Shown piece after piece: positions 34,358-43,528 of a stretch of 64,000 bases of DNA. Numbering within the stretch: the stretch's first letter is position 1; the number at the start of each line of letters is the position of its first letter. The DNA comes from Novosphingobium hassiacum (lineage in GTDB: Bacteria > Pseudomonadota > Alphaproteobacteria > Sphingomonadales > Sphingomonadaceae). The stretch covers positions 1-64,000 of the forward strand of contig NZ_JACICY010000007.1 in NCBI RefSeq assembly GCF_014196055.1, in the 5' to 3' direction. The position numbers and the translations under genes were made by a program. The notes below the pieces were generated by a model. The model searched no databases. It had not been told where the DNA came from and worked only from the letters and a program-made list of their open reading frames with translations.

Positions 34358-35350
34358 TCAGAAGGACGGGACGCGCAGCTTGAGAGCGTAGTCGAACGCA
34401 TATTCCAGACTGGATGGGTCGGCGGTTCCCGTCCCGGCAATGTCGAACGCCGTGCCGTGATCCGGGCTGGTTCGCACGAACGGCAAGCCGAGCGTAACGT
34501 TCACGCCCTTTTCCACGCCCATGTATTTCACCGGGATCAGCCCCTGATCGTGATATTGCGCGACCACGATATCGAACCGACCCTTGCGAGCCTGCATGAA
34601 CACTGTGTCGCCGGGCCAAGGACCGGACGCATCGATGCCTTCGGCGCGCGCCGCTTCGATCGCGGGGCGGATGATGGTGATTTCTTCATCTCCGAACAAG
34701 CCACCCTCTCCGGCATGAGGATTCAGTCCGGCAACGGCCACGCGCGGGTTGGCGATGCCGAGCGCCAGCGCGCCTGCATTCGCGAGCCTAATCGCTGCCA
34801 TTTGCGCGGCAAAATCCGCCCTGCGTATCGCGTCTGCCAGCGAACAATGGATCGTTACCAGCACTGTCCTTATCTCGTCATTGGCCAGCATCATGGCGAC
34901 GCGCACGCGGCCGCCGTAATCGGCCAGTATTTCGGTGTGTCCGGGATAGCGATGGCCAGCGGCGGACAAGGCCTCCTTGTTGATTGGCGCGGTGACGATG
35001 CCTCGGACGCTGCCTTCGCATGCCAGCTTGATCGCGGTGACGATGGCGCTGAATGCTGCCTGTCCGCTGATTGGAGAGACTTCGCCCACAGGCGGCAATG
35101 CCTTCAGATCGGAGGAGGCAAGCACATCCAGGCTCACTCCGTCGAACGCTGCATGATCGACCGAGGAAATTGCGTGCACCGGCACGTCTGCACCGAGCGC
35201 AGCGAATGCGTGTTGCATGACCAGCGGATCGCCGACCACCAGCCAGTCGCGCTGATCGAGCCGACGAACGAACATTTTCGCGATGATTTCTGGGCCAATT
35301 CCCGATGGATCGCCCATTGTCACCGCGACGGGAAGGGGAGGCACGGTCAT
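34358..35350 (-). CDS. PdxA-family dehydrogenase (4-hydroxythreonine-4-phosphate / PdxA2 acid-sugar type)
   Basis: 330 residues. TMGDPSGIGPE lies at the N terminus, TAPINKEAL and GHTEILAD in the middle, and the metal-binding histidines in TIHCSLADA, NPHAGEGG and AQYHDQGL. The same fold is used by PdxA (vitamin B6) and PdxA2 enzymes, which oxidise four-carbon acid-sugar 4-phosphates. The dedicated LysR regulator and lack of B6 neighbours favour a catabolic PdxA2 role. The DUF1537 kinase that usually supplies its substrate is not in the window. Confidence 0.87.
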   Translation of the reverse strand: MTVPPLPVAVTMGDPSGIGPEIIAKMFVRRLDQRDWLVVGDPLVMQHAFAALGADVPVHAISSVDHAAFDGVSLDVLASSDLKALPPVGEVSPISGQAAFSAIVTAIKLACEGSVRGIVTAPINKEALSAAGHRYPGHTEILADYGGRVRVAMMLANDEIRTVLVTIHCSLADAIRRADFAAQMAAIRLANAGALALGIANPRVAVAGLNPHAGEGGLFGDEEITIIRPAIEAARAEGIDASGPWPGDTVFMQARKGRFDIVVAQYHDQGLIPVKYMGVEKGVNVTLGLPFVRTSPDHGTAFDIAGTGTADPSSLEYAFDYALKLRVPSF

Positions 35351-35412
35351 GACGAAGCTGCCTCGGCGATGATCGCCTCAACGGCACCACGATCGGCTTG
35401 GGTTCTTTTCAT

Positions 35413-35445
35413 ATCAGCTTGTTACCAGTGCGGGCCAAAGCTGAT
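35413..35445. promoter_or_regulatory. LysR-type operator candidate in divergent region
   Basis: ATCAGCTT (35413-35420) and AAGCTGAT (35438-35445) are perfect 8-base arms with a 17-base spacer, in the 137-base divergent gap between the PdxA2-like and LysR genes. The position and symmetry fit an activator/repressor site for the adjacent LysR protein controlling both directions. Confidence 0.5.
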
Positions 35446-35469
35446 TAGCGATATGAACTGGCCGATACC

Positions 35470-35486
35470 GGTGATAAAAGATCACC
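35470..35486. promoter_or_regulatory. Dyad overlapping the LysR ribosome-binding region
   Basis: GGTGAT-AAAAG-ATCACC is a perfect 6-base dyad ending one base before the LysR ATG. It could be an autorepression site, or an RNA hairpin that limits translation of the regulator. Confidence 0.4.
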
Positions 35487-35487
35487 A

Positions 35488-36366
35488 ATGAAAAGGTCTG
35501 AATTCCCCTCGCTCGATGATTTGCGCGCGTTCGAAACCGTTGCCCGCCTCGGCTCGATGCGTGCAGCAGCGCAGGAACTGGCTTTGACGCACGGAGCGGT
35601 AAGCCGCCGTGTAGCAAAGCTTTCTCGTGATCTGGGATTTGCGCTGATCGAGCCTCAAGGACGGGGTATTCAACTGACGCGGGAGGGTACACGGCTGGCC
35701 AATGCCGGAAGCCGGGCGCTGCACGAAATCGGTCAAGCCTTGCGTGACATACGGTCCGTTTCTGCGCGCGTGCCAATCATCCTTTCGTGCGAGCGATCGC
35801 TGGCGACCCGCTGGCTCATTCCGCGCCTGTCCGCGTTTCAGGACAGCCATCCGCAGATTGAGCTGCATTTGTCGACGGGCGGGGGAGCACTGGACTTTAC
35901 GCGAGAAAACATCACGCTCGCCATCAGGCGACTTGATTTTCCGGTCGCGCCGGATTGGACGATCGTGCCGTTGATGCCGGAACGGGTAGGTCCCGTGATG
36001 CTCTCGGGAATGCGCCCGCGTTTCGAAGCGGGCGACTTTGTCGCGCTCGGCTCGCGAACGCGACCGCAGGCCTGGCAAGCGTGGCTAGACGCGCATCGCG
36101 ACGCGCCACGGCCGCGGACCCTGCAACTGCACGATCATCATTTCCTGATGATCGAAGCAGCGCTTGGTGGTCTTGGCGTCGCACTTGCCCCGGAGGCGCT
36201 CGCGTCTGATGACGCACGGCTCGAATCGCCGATGGGGTTCGATGCGGACGGAACGGACTATGCGCTGATCTACCCGCGTAATGCGGTGCTGTCGCCCGAT
36301 CTGACGGCGCTGATCAACTGGATCATCGGCCTAGTGGACGGAATCAAAAACTCGCCCGCGCCGTGA
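35488..36366 (+). CDS. LysR-family transcriptional regulator (GcvA-like)
   Basis: 292 residues. The N-terminal winged HTH is around LRAFETVARLGSMRAAAQELALTHGAVSRRVAKL, followed by a periplasmic-binding-like effector domain (about 95-285). It is divergent from the PdxA2-like operon with a strong dyad between them, so it most likely regulates that operon. Its 3' end overlaps the convergent TonB receptor gene by 23 bases. Confidence 0.92.
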   Translation: MKRSEFPSLDDLRAFETVARLGSMRAAAQELALTHGAVSRRVAKLSRDLGFALIEPQGRGIQLTREGTRLANAGSRALHEIGQALRDIRSVSARVPIILSCERSLATRWLIPRLSAFQDSHPQIELHLSTGGGALDFTRENITLAIRRLDFPVAPDWTIVPLMPERVGPVMLSGMRPRFEAGDFVALGSRTRPQAWQAWLDAHRDAPRPRTLQLHDHHFLMIEAALGGLGVALAPEALASDDARLESPMGFDADGTDYALIYPRNAVLSPDLTALINWIIGLVDGIKNSPAP

Positions 36367-38449
36367 TACGGATGTCGCGGCCGGCCAGCGGCGCGAAATC
36401 CTTGAGGAACGAGGCGTGGCGGCGGGCATCGACGTCGAAGATGTTGTTGGCAGACAGCGCGAAGGACAGCGGGCGCTCGGTGCCCCAGGGGCGGAAGTTG
36501 AGCTGAGCGTTGACCAGCGTGAAGCTGGCGGTCTGGGTCTCGAACGCGGTGGTGCGGGTCTGGCTGTCGCTCCATTCGACTTCGCCGCGCAGGTCTACCT
36601 TCGTGCCGTTGAGACCCAGGCCGCCTTGGACGCGCAAGGGCGGGATGCGCGGGGCGGGGCCGAAGCCGACGATATTGGCGTGGACGTAATCGGCTAGGCC
36701 ATCTGCAACCAGTTCGACACTGCCCAGCTTGGCGAGGGTTACGTTGCCCTGGACTTCAAAGCCGTAGTAGCGCGCCTTGGCTTGGCCGAACTGGTAGACG
36801 GGAAGTCCGTCCTCGACCGCGCCGGTCAGGTCCTCGAAGATGAAGTTGTCGAACCAGTTATGATAGGCCGAGGCTTCGAAGCTGTAGCCGGTGCCTTTGC
36901 CGCGCAGCACGGCTTCGAGGCCCCAAGCGCGTTCGGGGTGGAAATCGGGGCTGCCGACTTCGAAGGCCTGCGTACCGGCGTGTGGGCCGTTGGCGAACAG
37001 TTCTTCGGCCGAGGGTGCGCGGACGGTGCGCGAGAGGTTCACGCCGAAGCGCCAGTCGGGGGTGAAGCCATAAGATGCGCCGACCGAGCCGGACACGGTG
37101 TCGAAGGTGCGCTTGCCGCTGAAGAACTGGGTCTGGTCCAGCAGCGGGCGGGCTTCGAGGACGGTGTGTTCGTAGCGAGCGCCGCCTTCGAGCTTGAGCG
37201 CCCCGAAATCGAGCTGCTGCAGGGTGAACACGCCCAATTGCTGGGTAGAGTTCTTGGGCAGGAAGGCTTCATCACCGATCACGTTGAAATCGCGCGAGAA
37301 ATACTGGACGCCGCTGGCGCCTTTCCACGGACCACGATCGGCCTGAACGAGCTCGACGCGGCCTTCGAGGCCCTTGTTGTAGAACGCCGTGCCGATGCCG
37401 CCATCGGGTTCGAGTTCGAAGTGGCGGTAGCTGGCAAAGCCCGCACGGGCCTTGATCGACTGGATCAGGCTGCCGCCGGTCTGGACTTCGGCACGCAGAT
37501 CGAGGCGGTCTTGCGCGACATCGAGGCGGGGGCCTTCCTGTTCCTCGCCGGGGCGGATCGCGTAGCGCACGGGGATACCGTAGAGGCTGTCGTAATGACT
37601 GTAGGCGATCCCGAGGTTGCCGGTATCAGTGATCAGCGCCGCGCCGACACCAGCAGTCCATGTTTCGGCGGCGGAGTTGGGGAGCTTGCCGCGCAGACCG
37701 GCACTTGCGGCAAAGTCGATCCCTTCGGCAAGCTGATCTTCGGTTTCGGTCCCGGCATTGGCGAGCGCGGTCAGGCGAGCGGAGGGGGCGAGGACATAGT
37801 CGCCGATGCGCTGGTTGCCGGTCTTGAGGTAGCTGCCGTCGGCGTGGACGACGAACTTGTCGCCGACCGGCACATCGACCGCGCCGCCAATCGAGCGCTC
37901 GTTGGACGCCGAGCCATAGCTGGCTAGCATATCGACATGGGCGATTTCGTCCGGGATGACGCGGGGGATGCGCTTGTCGATGACGTTGACCACGCCGCCG
38001 ATGGCCGATGAGCCGTAGAGCAGTGTAGCCGGACCACGCAGGACTTCGATGCGTTCGGCGAGCAGCGGGTTGATGACCACCGCATGATCGGCGCTGGTGT
38101 TGGACACATCGAATGCGCCGACGCCGTCCGTCAGGATGCGTACGCGTTCGCCCTGGAGGCCACGCAGCACCGGGCGCGAGGCGTTGGGGCCGAACGAGGT
38201 GGCCGAGACGCCGGGGGTGCGGTTCAGCGTTTCGCCGAGCGTGGGGCGCAGGGCCTGAGTCAGTTCCTCGCCCTGGATGACCGAGACGCCCGAGATGATG
38301 TCCTGGCGGTTGCGTTCGAACGCGGCGGTAACGACGATCTGATCGGATGGCTGGGCGTGGTTGTCCTGATCTGGCGTGGGTTCCTCGGCGAACGCGGGCG
38401 TCGCCAGTGTGAGGGCGGAGCAGCTGGCGAGGAGGGTGGAGAACTTCAT
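36344..38449 (-). CDS. TonB-dependent receptor, ZnuD-like (zinc or metal-chelate uptake)
   Basis: 701-residue outer-membrane receptor. The signal peptide ends at PAFAEE. The plug has QIVVTAAFERNRQ, VLRGLQGERVRILTDGVG and RIEVLRGPATLLYGSSAIGGVVNV; the barrel ends in ITARASF. The short, compact form and the plug sequence resemble ZnuD receptors of the alpha- and betaproteobacteria, which bring in zinc. A partial Zur-like site lies in its promoter region (38501-38516). The 3' end overlaps the LysR gene. Other metal-complex ligands are possible. Confidence 0.85.
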   Translation of the reverse strand: MKFSTLLASCSALTLATPAFAEEPTPDQDNHAQPSDQIVVTAAFERNRQDIISGVSVIQGEELTQALRPTLGETLNRTPGVSATSFGPNASRPVLRGLQGERVRILTDGVGAFDVSNTSADHAVVINPLLAERIEVLRGPATLLYGSSAIGGVVNVIDKRIPRVIPDEIAHVDMLASYGSASNERSIGGAVDVPVGDKFVVHADGSYLKTGNQRIGDYVLAPSARLTALANAGTETEDQLAEGIDFAASAGLRGKLPNSAAETWTAGVGAALITDTGNLGIAYSHYDSLYGIPVRYAIRPGEEQEGPRLDVAQDRLDLRAEVQTGGSLIQSIKARAGFASYRHFELEPDGGIGTAFYNKGLEGRVELVQADRGPWKGASGVQYFSRDFNVIGDEAFLPKNSTQQLGVFTLQQLDFGALKLEGGARYEHTVLEARPLLDQTQFFSGKRTFDTVSGSVGASYGFTPDWRFGVNLSRTVRAPSAEELFANGPHAGTQAFEVGSPDFHPERAWGLEAVLRGKGTGYSFEASAYHNWFDNFIFEDLTGAVEDGLPVYQFGQAKARYYGFEVQGNVTLAKLGSVELVADGLADYVHANIVGFGPAPRIPPLRVQGGLGLNGTKVDLRGEVEWSDSQTRTTAFETQTASFTLVNAQLNFRPWGTERPLSFALSANNIFDVDARRHASFLKDFAPLAGRDIRITARASF

Positions 38450-38500
38450 CGGACGCGATCCCTTTGACTATGCCGGAGCCAATAATCCGATTCGCACAAT

Positions 38501-38516
38501 GATACAAGATAACATC
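38501..38516. promoter_or_regulatory. Possible Zur-like half-site
   Basis: GAT-N5-ATAACATC matches one complete half and the outer GAT of the GATGTTATAACATC-type Zur dyad of alphaproteobacteria, about 50 bases before the ZnuD-like start. The left half is poorly conserved, so the call is tentative. Confidence 0.25.
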
Positions 38517-38610
38517 ACAACAAAGGTGGCAATGATGCGTGGATGAGATTTCGCCTGACAGGGGTGATCCGAAGTGGTAACAGATGAAACGAATTACAGG
38601 AGTTGTACCG

Positions 38611-39711
38611 ATGGACGTATCACCCGTTACGGGCTTGCCCAACCCGTTGGGCCTCGATGGCTTCGAGTTCATCGAATTCACCGCCCCAGAAAAGGGCCTG
38701 CTGGAGCCGGTGTTCGCCGCGATGGGCTTTACCCACGTTGCCGACCACCGGACCAAGGACGTGCACTTGTGGCGGCAGGGTGGGATCAACCTGATTGCGA
38801 ATTACGAGCGTCGCAGTCCGGCGGCCTATTTCGCCGCTGAGCATGGCGCATCGGCCTGCGGGATGGGTTGGCGGGTCAAGGATGCCGCCAAGGCGTATGA
38901 CGTGGCGCTGGAGCGCGGGGCGGAGCCGGTACAGGTGGAAACCGGGCCGATGCAACTGCGGCTTCCGGCGATCCGGGGCATCGGCGGCTCGATCATCTAT
39001 CTGGTGGATCGCTATGACGAGGACATCTCGATCTACGACATCGATTTCCGTTATCTGCCCGGCGTGGACCGGCATCCGGTGGGTGCCGGGTTCCACACGA
39101 TCGATCACCTGACGCACAACGTTTATGGTGGGCGCATGGCGCACTGGGGGGCGTTCTATGAGCGGATCTTCGGGTTCAAGGAGATCCGCTATTTCGATAT
39201 CAAGGGCGAATATACCGGCCTCACCAGCCGCGCGATGACCGCACCCGATGGCCTTATCCGCATTCCCCTGAACGAGGAAGGCAAGGCCGGGGGTGGGCAG
39301 ATCGACGAGTTTTTGCGCGCGTACAATGGTGAGGGCATCCAGCATATCGCGTTTGCCTGCGACGATCTGTTCGGCTGCTGGGACCGCTTGAAGGCGCTCG
39401 GCACCCCGTTCATGTCGCCGCCGCCTGCGACTTACTACGAGATGCTGGAGGAACGCCTTCCCGGCCATGGCGAGCCGGTGGAGGAACTGCAGCGTCGCGG
39501 GATTTTGCTCGATGGTTCGACCGAGGACGGCGATCCGCGACTCTTGCTGCAGATCTTCGGCGAGACGGTGATCGGGCCGGTGTTCTTCGAATTCATCCAG
39601 CGCAAGAAGGACGAGGGTTTCGGGAACGGCAACTTCACCGCCCTGTTCAAGTCGATGGAGCGCGACCAGCTGCGGCGCGGCGTCCTGCAAGTCGAGGAGA
39701 CGGTAAAGTGA
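38611..39711 (+). CDS. hppD: 4-hydroxyphenylpyruvate dioxygenase
   Basis: 366-residue non-haem iron dioxygenase made of two VOC-type halves. The iron ligands are the His in DHLTHNV (about 165), the His in IQHIAFAC (about 244) and the Glu in VFFEFIQRK (about 327), and the closing [13 protein letters not shown] is typical. It converts 4-hydroxyphenylpyruvate to homogentisate in tyrosine breakdown; 4-hydroxymandelate synthases share the fold and cannot be fully excluded. The ATG at 38611 with AGGAG 8 bases upstream is preferred to the ATG at 38584. It is coupled (GTGA) to the following VOC gene. Confidence 0.9.
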   Translation: MDVSPVTGLPNPLGLDGFEFIEFTAPEKGLLEPVFAAMGFTHVADHRTKDVHLWRQGGINLIANYERRSPAAYFAAEHGASACGMGWRVKDAAKAYDVALERGAEPVQVETGPMQLRLPAIRGIGGSIIYLVDRYDEDISIYDIDFRYLPGVDRHPVGAGFHTIDHLTHNVYGGRMAHWGAFYERIFGFKEIRYFDIKGEYTGLTSRAMTAPDGLIRIPLNEEGKAGGGQIDEFLRAYNGEGIQHIAFACDDLFGCWDRLKALGTPFMSPPPATYYEMLEERLPGHGEPVEELQRRGILLDGSTEDGDPRLLLQIFGETVIGPVFFEFIQRKKDEGFGNGNFTALFKSMERDQLRRGVLQVEETVK

Positions 39712-40256
39712 GCGATGCTCCCAAGCTCGGCGGAATTCACCATGTCGCCTATCGCTGCAAGGACGCAGGTGCGACCGTTGAATGGTACGCGCGCGTGCTC
39801 GGTATGGATTACGTGACCGCGTTCGCCGAGGACAAGGTGCCCTCGACCGGCGAGGACGATCCGTACATGCACATCTTCCTCGACGCGGGCGGCGGCAACG
39901 TGCTGGCGTTTTTCGAACTGCCTAACCAGCCCGAGATGGGGCGGGATGCGAATACGCCCGCGTGGGTGCAGCACATCGCGTTCAACGTGCCCGACGAAGC
40001 CGCGTTACTTGCGGCCAAGGCGCATATCGAGCGCCAAGGCGTAGAGGTGCTCGGGCCGACCTATCATGGCATCTTCCGTTCGATCTATTTCTTCGATCCG
40101 AACGGGCACCGGCTGGAACTGGCCTGCAACATCGGCACGCCCGAACAGCATGCCGAGTTGAAGACGCTTGCCCCAGACATGCTGGAGGAGTGGAGCCGGA
40201 CCAAGCGTGCGCCGCGCCAGGCGGCGTGGCTGCACACCGAGCCGACATCCGACTAA
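39708..40256 (+). CDS. VOC-superfamily (glyoxalase/dioxygenase) protein
   Basis: 182 residues with a paired beta-alpha-beta-beta-beta fold: [25 protein letters not shown] at the N terminus and [11 protein letters not shown] in the middle, ending with [13 protein letters not shown]. His and Glu residues at the expected positions could bind a metal. The GTG start overlaps the HPPD stop, so it is made with HPPD and probably acts on the same aromatic pathway. Exact activity is unknown; extradiol dioxygenase and glyoxalase-type chemistry are both possible. Confidence 0.82.
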   Translation: MSDAPKLGGIHHVAYRCKDAGATVEWYARVLGMDYVTAFAEDKVPSTGEDDPYMHIFLDAGGGNVLAFFELPNQPEMGRDANTPAWVQHIAFNVPDEAALLAAKAHIERQGVEVLGPTYHGIFRSIYFFDPNGHRLELACNIGTPEQHAELKTLAPDMLEEWSRTKRAPRQAAWLHTEPTSD

Positions 40257-40257
40257 T

Positions 40258-41136
40258 CTATTCGTCCCACGGGGGGATTTCGCCCGCGCCGACCTGGCTG
40301 GAAATACCCAGCAGGAATCCGCCGTAGACTTCGGTCGCGTTCGGGTATTTCCCGCTCATGATCGCGGCGATTTCCTTTGAGGATTTCGAACGCGCGCGGG
40401 CATCGGCGAAGGACTTGATGTAGCCGCGCGTCCACGCGATGCTCATGGAATCGTCGGGCAGGCCGGGGCGGGTGTGGCCCGCGACAATCCTGACCGGGTC
40501 CATCGCTTCGAGCCTGTTGAGCACCTTGAGCCAGGCATCGTATTGCGCAGGACCGTGTTCGCCGAGCCAGACATAGACGCCGTTGTAGAGGACATCCCCC
40601 GCGATCAGGGTGCGAGTCTCGGCATCCCACACCACGGTCGAATGGAGGTGATCGCCCTGCATCGGGCCGAGCACCTGCAGCGTGTGGCCTTCGAGGTCCA
40701 CGCTATCGCCGGTCATCGCGGCGGGTTGCACTGGGCGCTTGGGTGCATTGATGCCCAGTTGTCCGCTCCACCGCTTGAACTTGATCGGGATCGAGCGTTC
40801 CATGTCCTTCGCCGCCACCGGATGGGCGACGACCTTCACATCGGGAAACGCATCCTGCAGCACGTCCAGCCCGAAGAAGTGATCGGGGTGATCGTGGGTG
40901 ATGATGATGGTCTTGAGCGCCTTTCCGCTGTCGAGAATGTCCGCCACGACGCGCAGGGCGTCCGATCGGGCGAACGGCACATCGACCAGCACCGCGTCCT
41001 TTTCGCCGGTGACCAGCGTGACATTGGCGACCATGCTGACGGGGCTGGTGGGAATGACCTTGTAGTCGAGCGGTTTGGCGTGTGCGGCGCTGATGGACAG
41101 CGCGGATGCGGCGATCAGCGTGAAGAACTTGCGCAT
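40258..41136 (-). CDS. Exported metallo-beta-lactamase-fold hydrolase
   Basis: 292 residues with a signal peptide (residues 1-20, SAAHA). The metal motif THDHPDHFFG (HxHxDH) is followed by HLHSTVVW and the bridging Asp in LIAGDVLYNG, then AGHTRPG. This is the general MBL fold of lactonases and esterases rather than a classic antibiotic-resistance enzyme. It is convergent with the VOC gene and last in the minus-strand operon with the SDR, flavoprotein and cytochrome, so it could hydrolyse a phenolic ester or lactone in the periplasm. Confidence 0.82.
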   Translation of the reverse strand: MRKFFTLIAASALSISAAHAKPLDYKVIPTSPVSMVANVTLVTGEKDAVLVDVPFARSDALRVVADILDSGKALKTIIITHDHPDHFFGLDVLQDAFPDVKVVAHPVAAKDMERSIPIKFKRWSGQLGINAPKRPVQPAAMTGDSVDLEGHTLQVLGPMQGDHLHSTVVWDAETRTLIAGDVLYNGVYVWLGEHGPAQYDAWLKVLNRLEAMDPVRIVAGHTRPGLPDDSMSIAWTRGYIKSFADARARSKSSKEIAAIMSGKYPNATEVYGGFLLGISSQVGAGEIPPWDE

Positions 41137-41147
41137 ATACCCTCTCT

Positions 41148-41900
41148 TCAGTGTGCGGTCTGGCCGCCGTCGATGGTGAATGTCGCGCCGTTGATGAAGC
41201 TCCCGCCGTCCGAGCACAGGTGCAGCACGGTGGGCGCGATTTCCTCGGGCCGGGCGGCGCGGCCCGAGATGTTCTGGGCGTAGAACATCTGCGTGAATTC
41301 GTTGCTGTCGGCCCAGTGCTGGGTCATCGGGGTAACGACGAAGCCGGGCGCGATGGCGTTCACGCGGATGTTCAGTTGCGCGTATTCGACGGCGGCAGCC
41401 TTGGTCAGGCCAGAAACCGCATGTTTCATCGCGCAATAGGCGCTCATGTTCGGATCGGCGATCAGCGCCCCGACGCTGGCAGTGTTGACGATTGTGCCGC
41501 CGCCGACCTTCAGGAAGTGGCGGATCTCAGCCTGCATCGCGAAGAACACGCCCTTGAAATCGACGTCGATGGCAAGATCGAGTTCGGCCTCGGTCACTTC
41601 GTGGATCGGGCGCTGCGGTGGCAGGACGCCGGCGTTGTTGAAGGCCGCGTCCATGCGCCCGTAGCGGTCGACGCAGGCGGCGACGAGCGCGTCGAGGTCT
41701 GCCGCTTTGCGCACGTCGGTGTGGCGGAAGGCCGCGTTGCCGCCTTCGCCGACGATCAGCGCGACGGTTTCGTCCGCGCGCGCATCGACATCGCCGATCA
41801 TCACCGAGGCCCCTTCGCGTGCAAACGCGAGTGCGGTGGCGCGGCCGATGCCGGTTGCCGCGCCAGTGATCAGCACGGCCTTGCCTGCAAAGCGTTCCAT
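41148..41900 (-). CDS. Short-chain dehydrogenase/reductase
   Basis: 250-residue classical SDR: TGAATGIG cofactor loop, NNAG structural motif, catalytic Ser in NTASVG and Tyr-x-x-x-Lys in YCAMK. The C terminus (FINGATFTIDGGQT) is standard. It overlaps the flavoprotein gene by one base (TGATG) and is probably co-translated. Beside a VAO-type hydroxylase it may oxidise the alcohol formed on the side chain of a 4-alkylphenol to the ketone or aldehyde. Confidence 0.9.
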   Translation of the reverse strand: MERFAGKAVLITGAATGIGRATALAFAREGASVMIGDVDARADETVALIVGEGGNAAFRHTDVRKAADLDALVAACVDRYGRMDAAFNNAGVLPPQRPIHEVTEAELDLAIDVDFKGVFFAMQAEIRHFLKVGGGTIVNTASVGALIADPNMSAYCAMKHAVSGLTKAAAVEYAQLNIRVNAIAPGFVVTPMTQHWADSNEFTQMFYAQNISGRAARPEEIAPTVLHLCSDGGSFINGATFTIDGGQTAH

Positions 41901-43528
41901 CAGATTATCCCCGATTTGCCCGGAGCGAGGATGCCGTTCGGGTCGATTGCGTGCTTGATTTTCGCGTTGAAGCCACGGTTCACTTCGCCGTACTGCTGCG
42001 CGACGAGGTCCATCGAATTGACCCCGGTGCGGTAGCTGGCCCAGCCCTGCGCGCCGAAGCGCGTGACCAGTTCGCGATAGCAGGCGTCGGCCTTCTTTTC
42101 CTGTTCGGCGTCGGACTTGTCGAACAGCAGCGCGATGATGTGGTGCAGGTCGCGCCAGCCGATCGCGTAGGCAGCGGTATAATCAAAGCCGTACTTTTCG
42201 AGGATTTCGCGGGCGAGTACGGTCTGGCGCTCGGCCTCTATCCCGCGCGCTGCGGCAACCGGCGCGAACCAGGCAAGGCCACCGCCTGCGCCTCGCCAGC
42301 GCAGCAGACCGATCTCGTCGAGGTTGAGGCCGCCCTCCATCAGCGTGGCGTGGTGGTGGAACCACGGGTTGTCGCCCATCTCGGCAGAAGTCAGCACTTC
42401 ACCGCCGCTGGCCGTCAGGCTCGCGCGGATGATCGGTTCGACCGCCGCCACCGTCTGTTCGGTCCCGTAGAGCGCGAAGTAGGTGTTCCACATGCCCAGC
42501 CCATTGGCCTTGGCAGCTTTCTTGAGCGACACTTCGTCCAGAAGCGCGCCATCGGGCACGATTTCATTGCGACGCTTGAACATGGCAAGCTGGTAGGCTG
42601 CGCCCATCATCAGATTGCAGTTGGCGACGAGGTTGGACACGCGCAGCGGGCGCATCGCCTCGATGATGCGCGAAACGTCGCCCATTTCGGCGTGGCGGAC
42701 CATGAACGGCTTGTAGACCGGCGGCTTGGGCATCAGCCATAGGCCCATCTTGGTGACGACGCCAAAGTTCGACTGCGTGAACAACCCGTCGAGATAGGGT
42801 CCATAGCCCCACTTGAACGCCTGCCACGCGGTGCTGCCCTTGATCGAACCCATGCCGGTGCGCATGACCTGCCCGTCGGCCAGCACGACTTCCATGCCGC
42901 ACTGGAACATGAAGTGTTCGCCGTAAGGGGTGTAGCCGACGCCGCGATCGAGCGTGTTGCCGACGGGCGAGGCAAGTGGGCCGACCGTGGGCACGTCGAT
43001 CCATAGCGGGATATTGTTCTCGGTCAGATAGTCGCGCAACTGCTGATAGGTGACGCCGGGTTCGAGCAGGCAGGTGCCAAGGTCGGTATCGACTTCGAGG
43101 ATGCGGTTCATCCGCTTCATGTCGAGCACGACTTGCCCGGGGGTGGCGGGCGCGGCCATGCCGTAGCCCATGTTCTTGCCGGTGGAGACCGGCCAGAGCG
43201 GCTGGCGATAGGTATTGGCGATGCGGACGATTTCCTGCACCTGCTCGACCGTTTCGGGACAGACCGCGCCTACGGGTACGTGGCGGTTGGCGGGGTCGGG
43301 CACGTAGACCTTGGCGTAAGGCGCAACCGCCTCTTCGTCGCCGAACACCCATTCGGTGCCGACGACGCCGCGAAACGCCTTCATTGCGCCGGCAAAATCG
43401 GCCTTGGTCAGGCCGGGGGCGAGCGGGGCAGGGTTCTTCGCACTCGCGCCGGTGCCGAGCCCGAGGCTGGCGGCGCCGAGGATGCCTGCGCCGAGCAGGC
43501 CGCGACGGTCCATATCTATCGCACTCAC
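41900..43528 (-). CDS. VAO/PCMH-family flavoprotein (4-cresol dehydrogenase / eugenol hydroxylase type)
   Basis: 542 residues. A twin-arginine signal (MDRRGLLGAGILGAASLG) directs export. The FAD-binding domain has PVSTGKNMGYG, and the substrate domain ends with YRTGVNSMDLVAQQYG and AIDPNGILAPGKSG. These are VAO-family features. Together with the small cytochrome gene coupled by GTGA just upstream it forms a periplasmic flavocytochrome that would hydroxylate the side chain of a 4-alkylphenol or eugenol-like compound with water as oxygen donor. The GTG at 43528 is used; the ATG at 43513 also fits. Confidence 0.88.
   Translation of the reverse strand: MSAIDMDRRGLLGAGILGAASLGLGTGASAKNPAPLAPGLTKADFAGAMKAFRGVVGTEWVFGDEEAVAPYAKVYVPDPANRHVPVGAVCPETVEQVQEIVRIANTYRQPLWPVSTGKNMGYGMAAPATPGQVVLDMKRMNRILEVDTDLGTCLLEPGVTYQQLRDYLTENNIPLWIDVPTVGPLASPVGNTLDRGVGYTPYGEHFMFQCGMEVVLADGQVMRTGMGSIKGSTAWQAFKWGYGPYLDGLFTQSNFGVVTKMGLWLMPKPPVYKPFMVRHAEMGDVSRIIEAMRPLRVSNLVANCNLMMGAAYQLAMFKRRNEIVPDGALLDEVSLKKAAKANGLGMWNTYFALYGTEQTVAAVEPIIRASLTASGGEVLTSAEMGDNPWFHHHATLMEGGLNLDEIGLLRWRGAGGGLAWFAPVAAARGIEAERQTVLAREILEKYGFDYTAAYAIGWRDLHHIIALLFDKSDAEQEKKADACYRELVTRFGAQGWASYRTGVNSMDLVAQQYGEVNRGFNAKIKHAIDPNGILAPGKSGII

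Noticed and set aside
40258..41436. Extended metallo-beta-lactamase frame starting at 41436
   Set aside because: The extra 100 residues lie antisense to nothing useful and overlap the SDR gene. The signal peptide begins at 41136.
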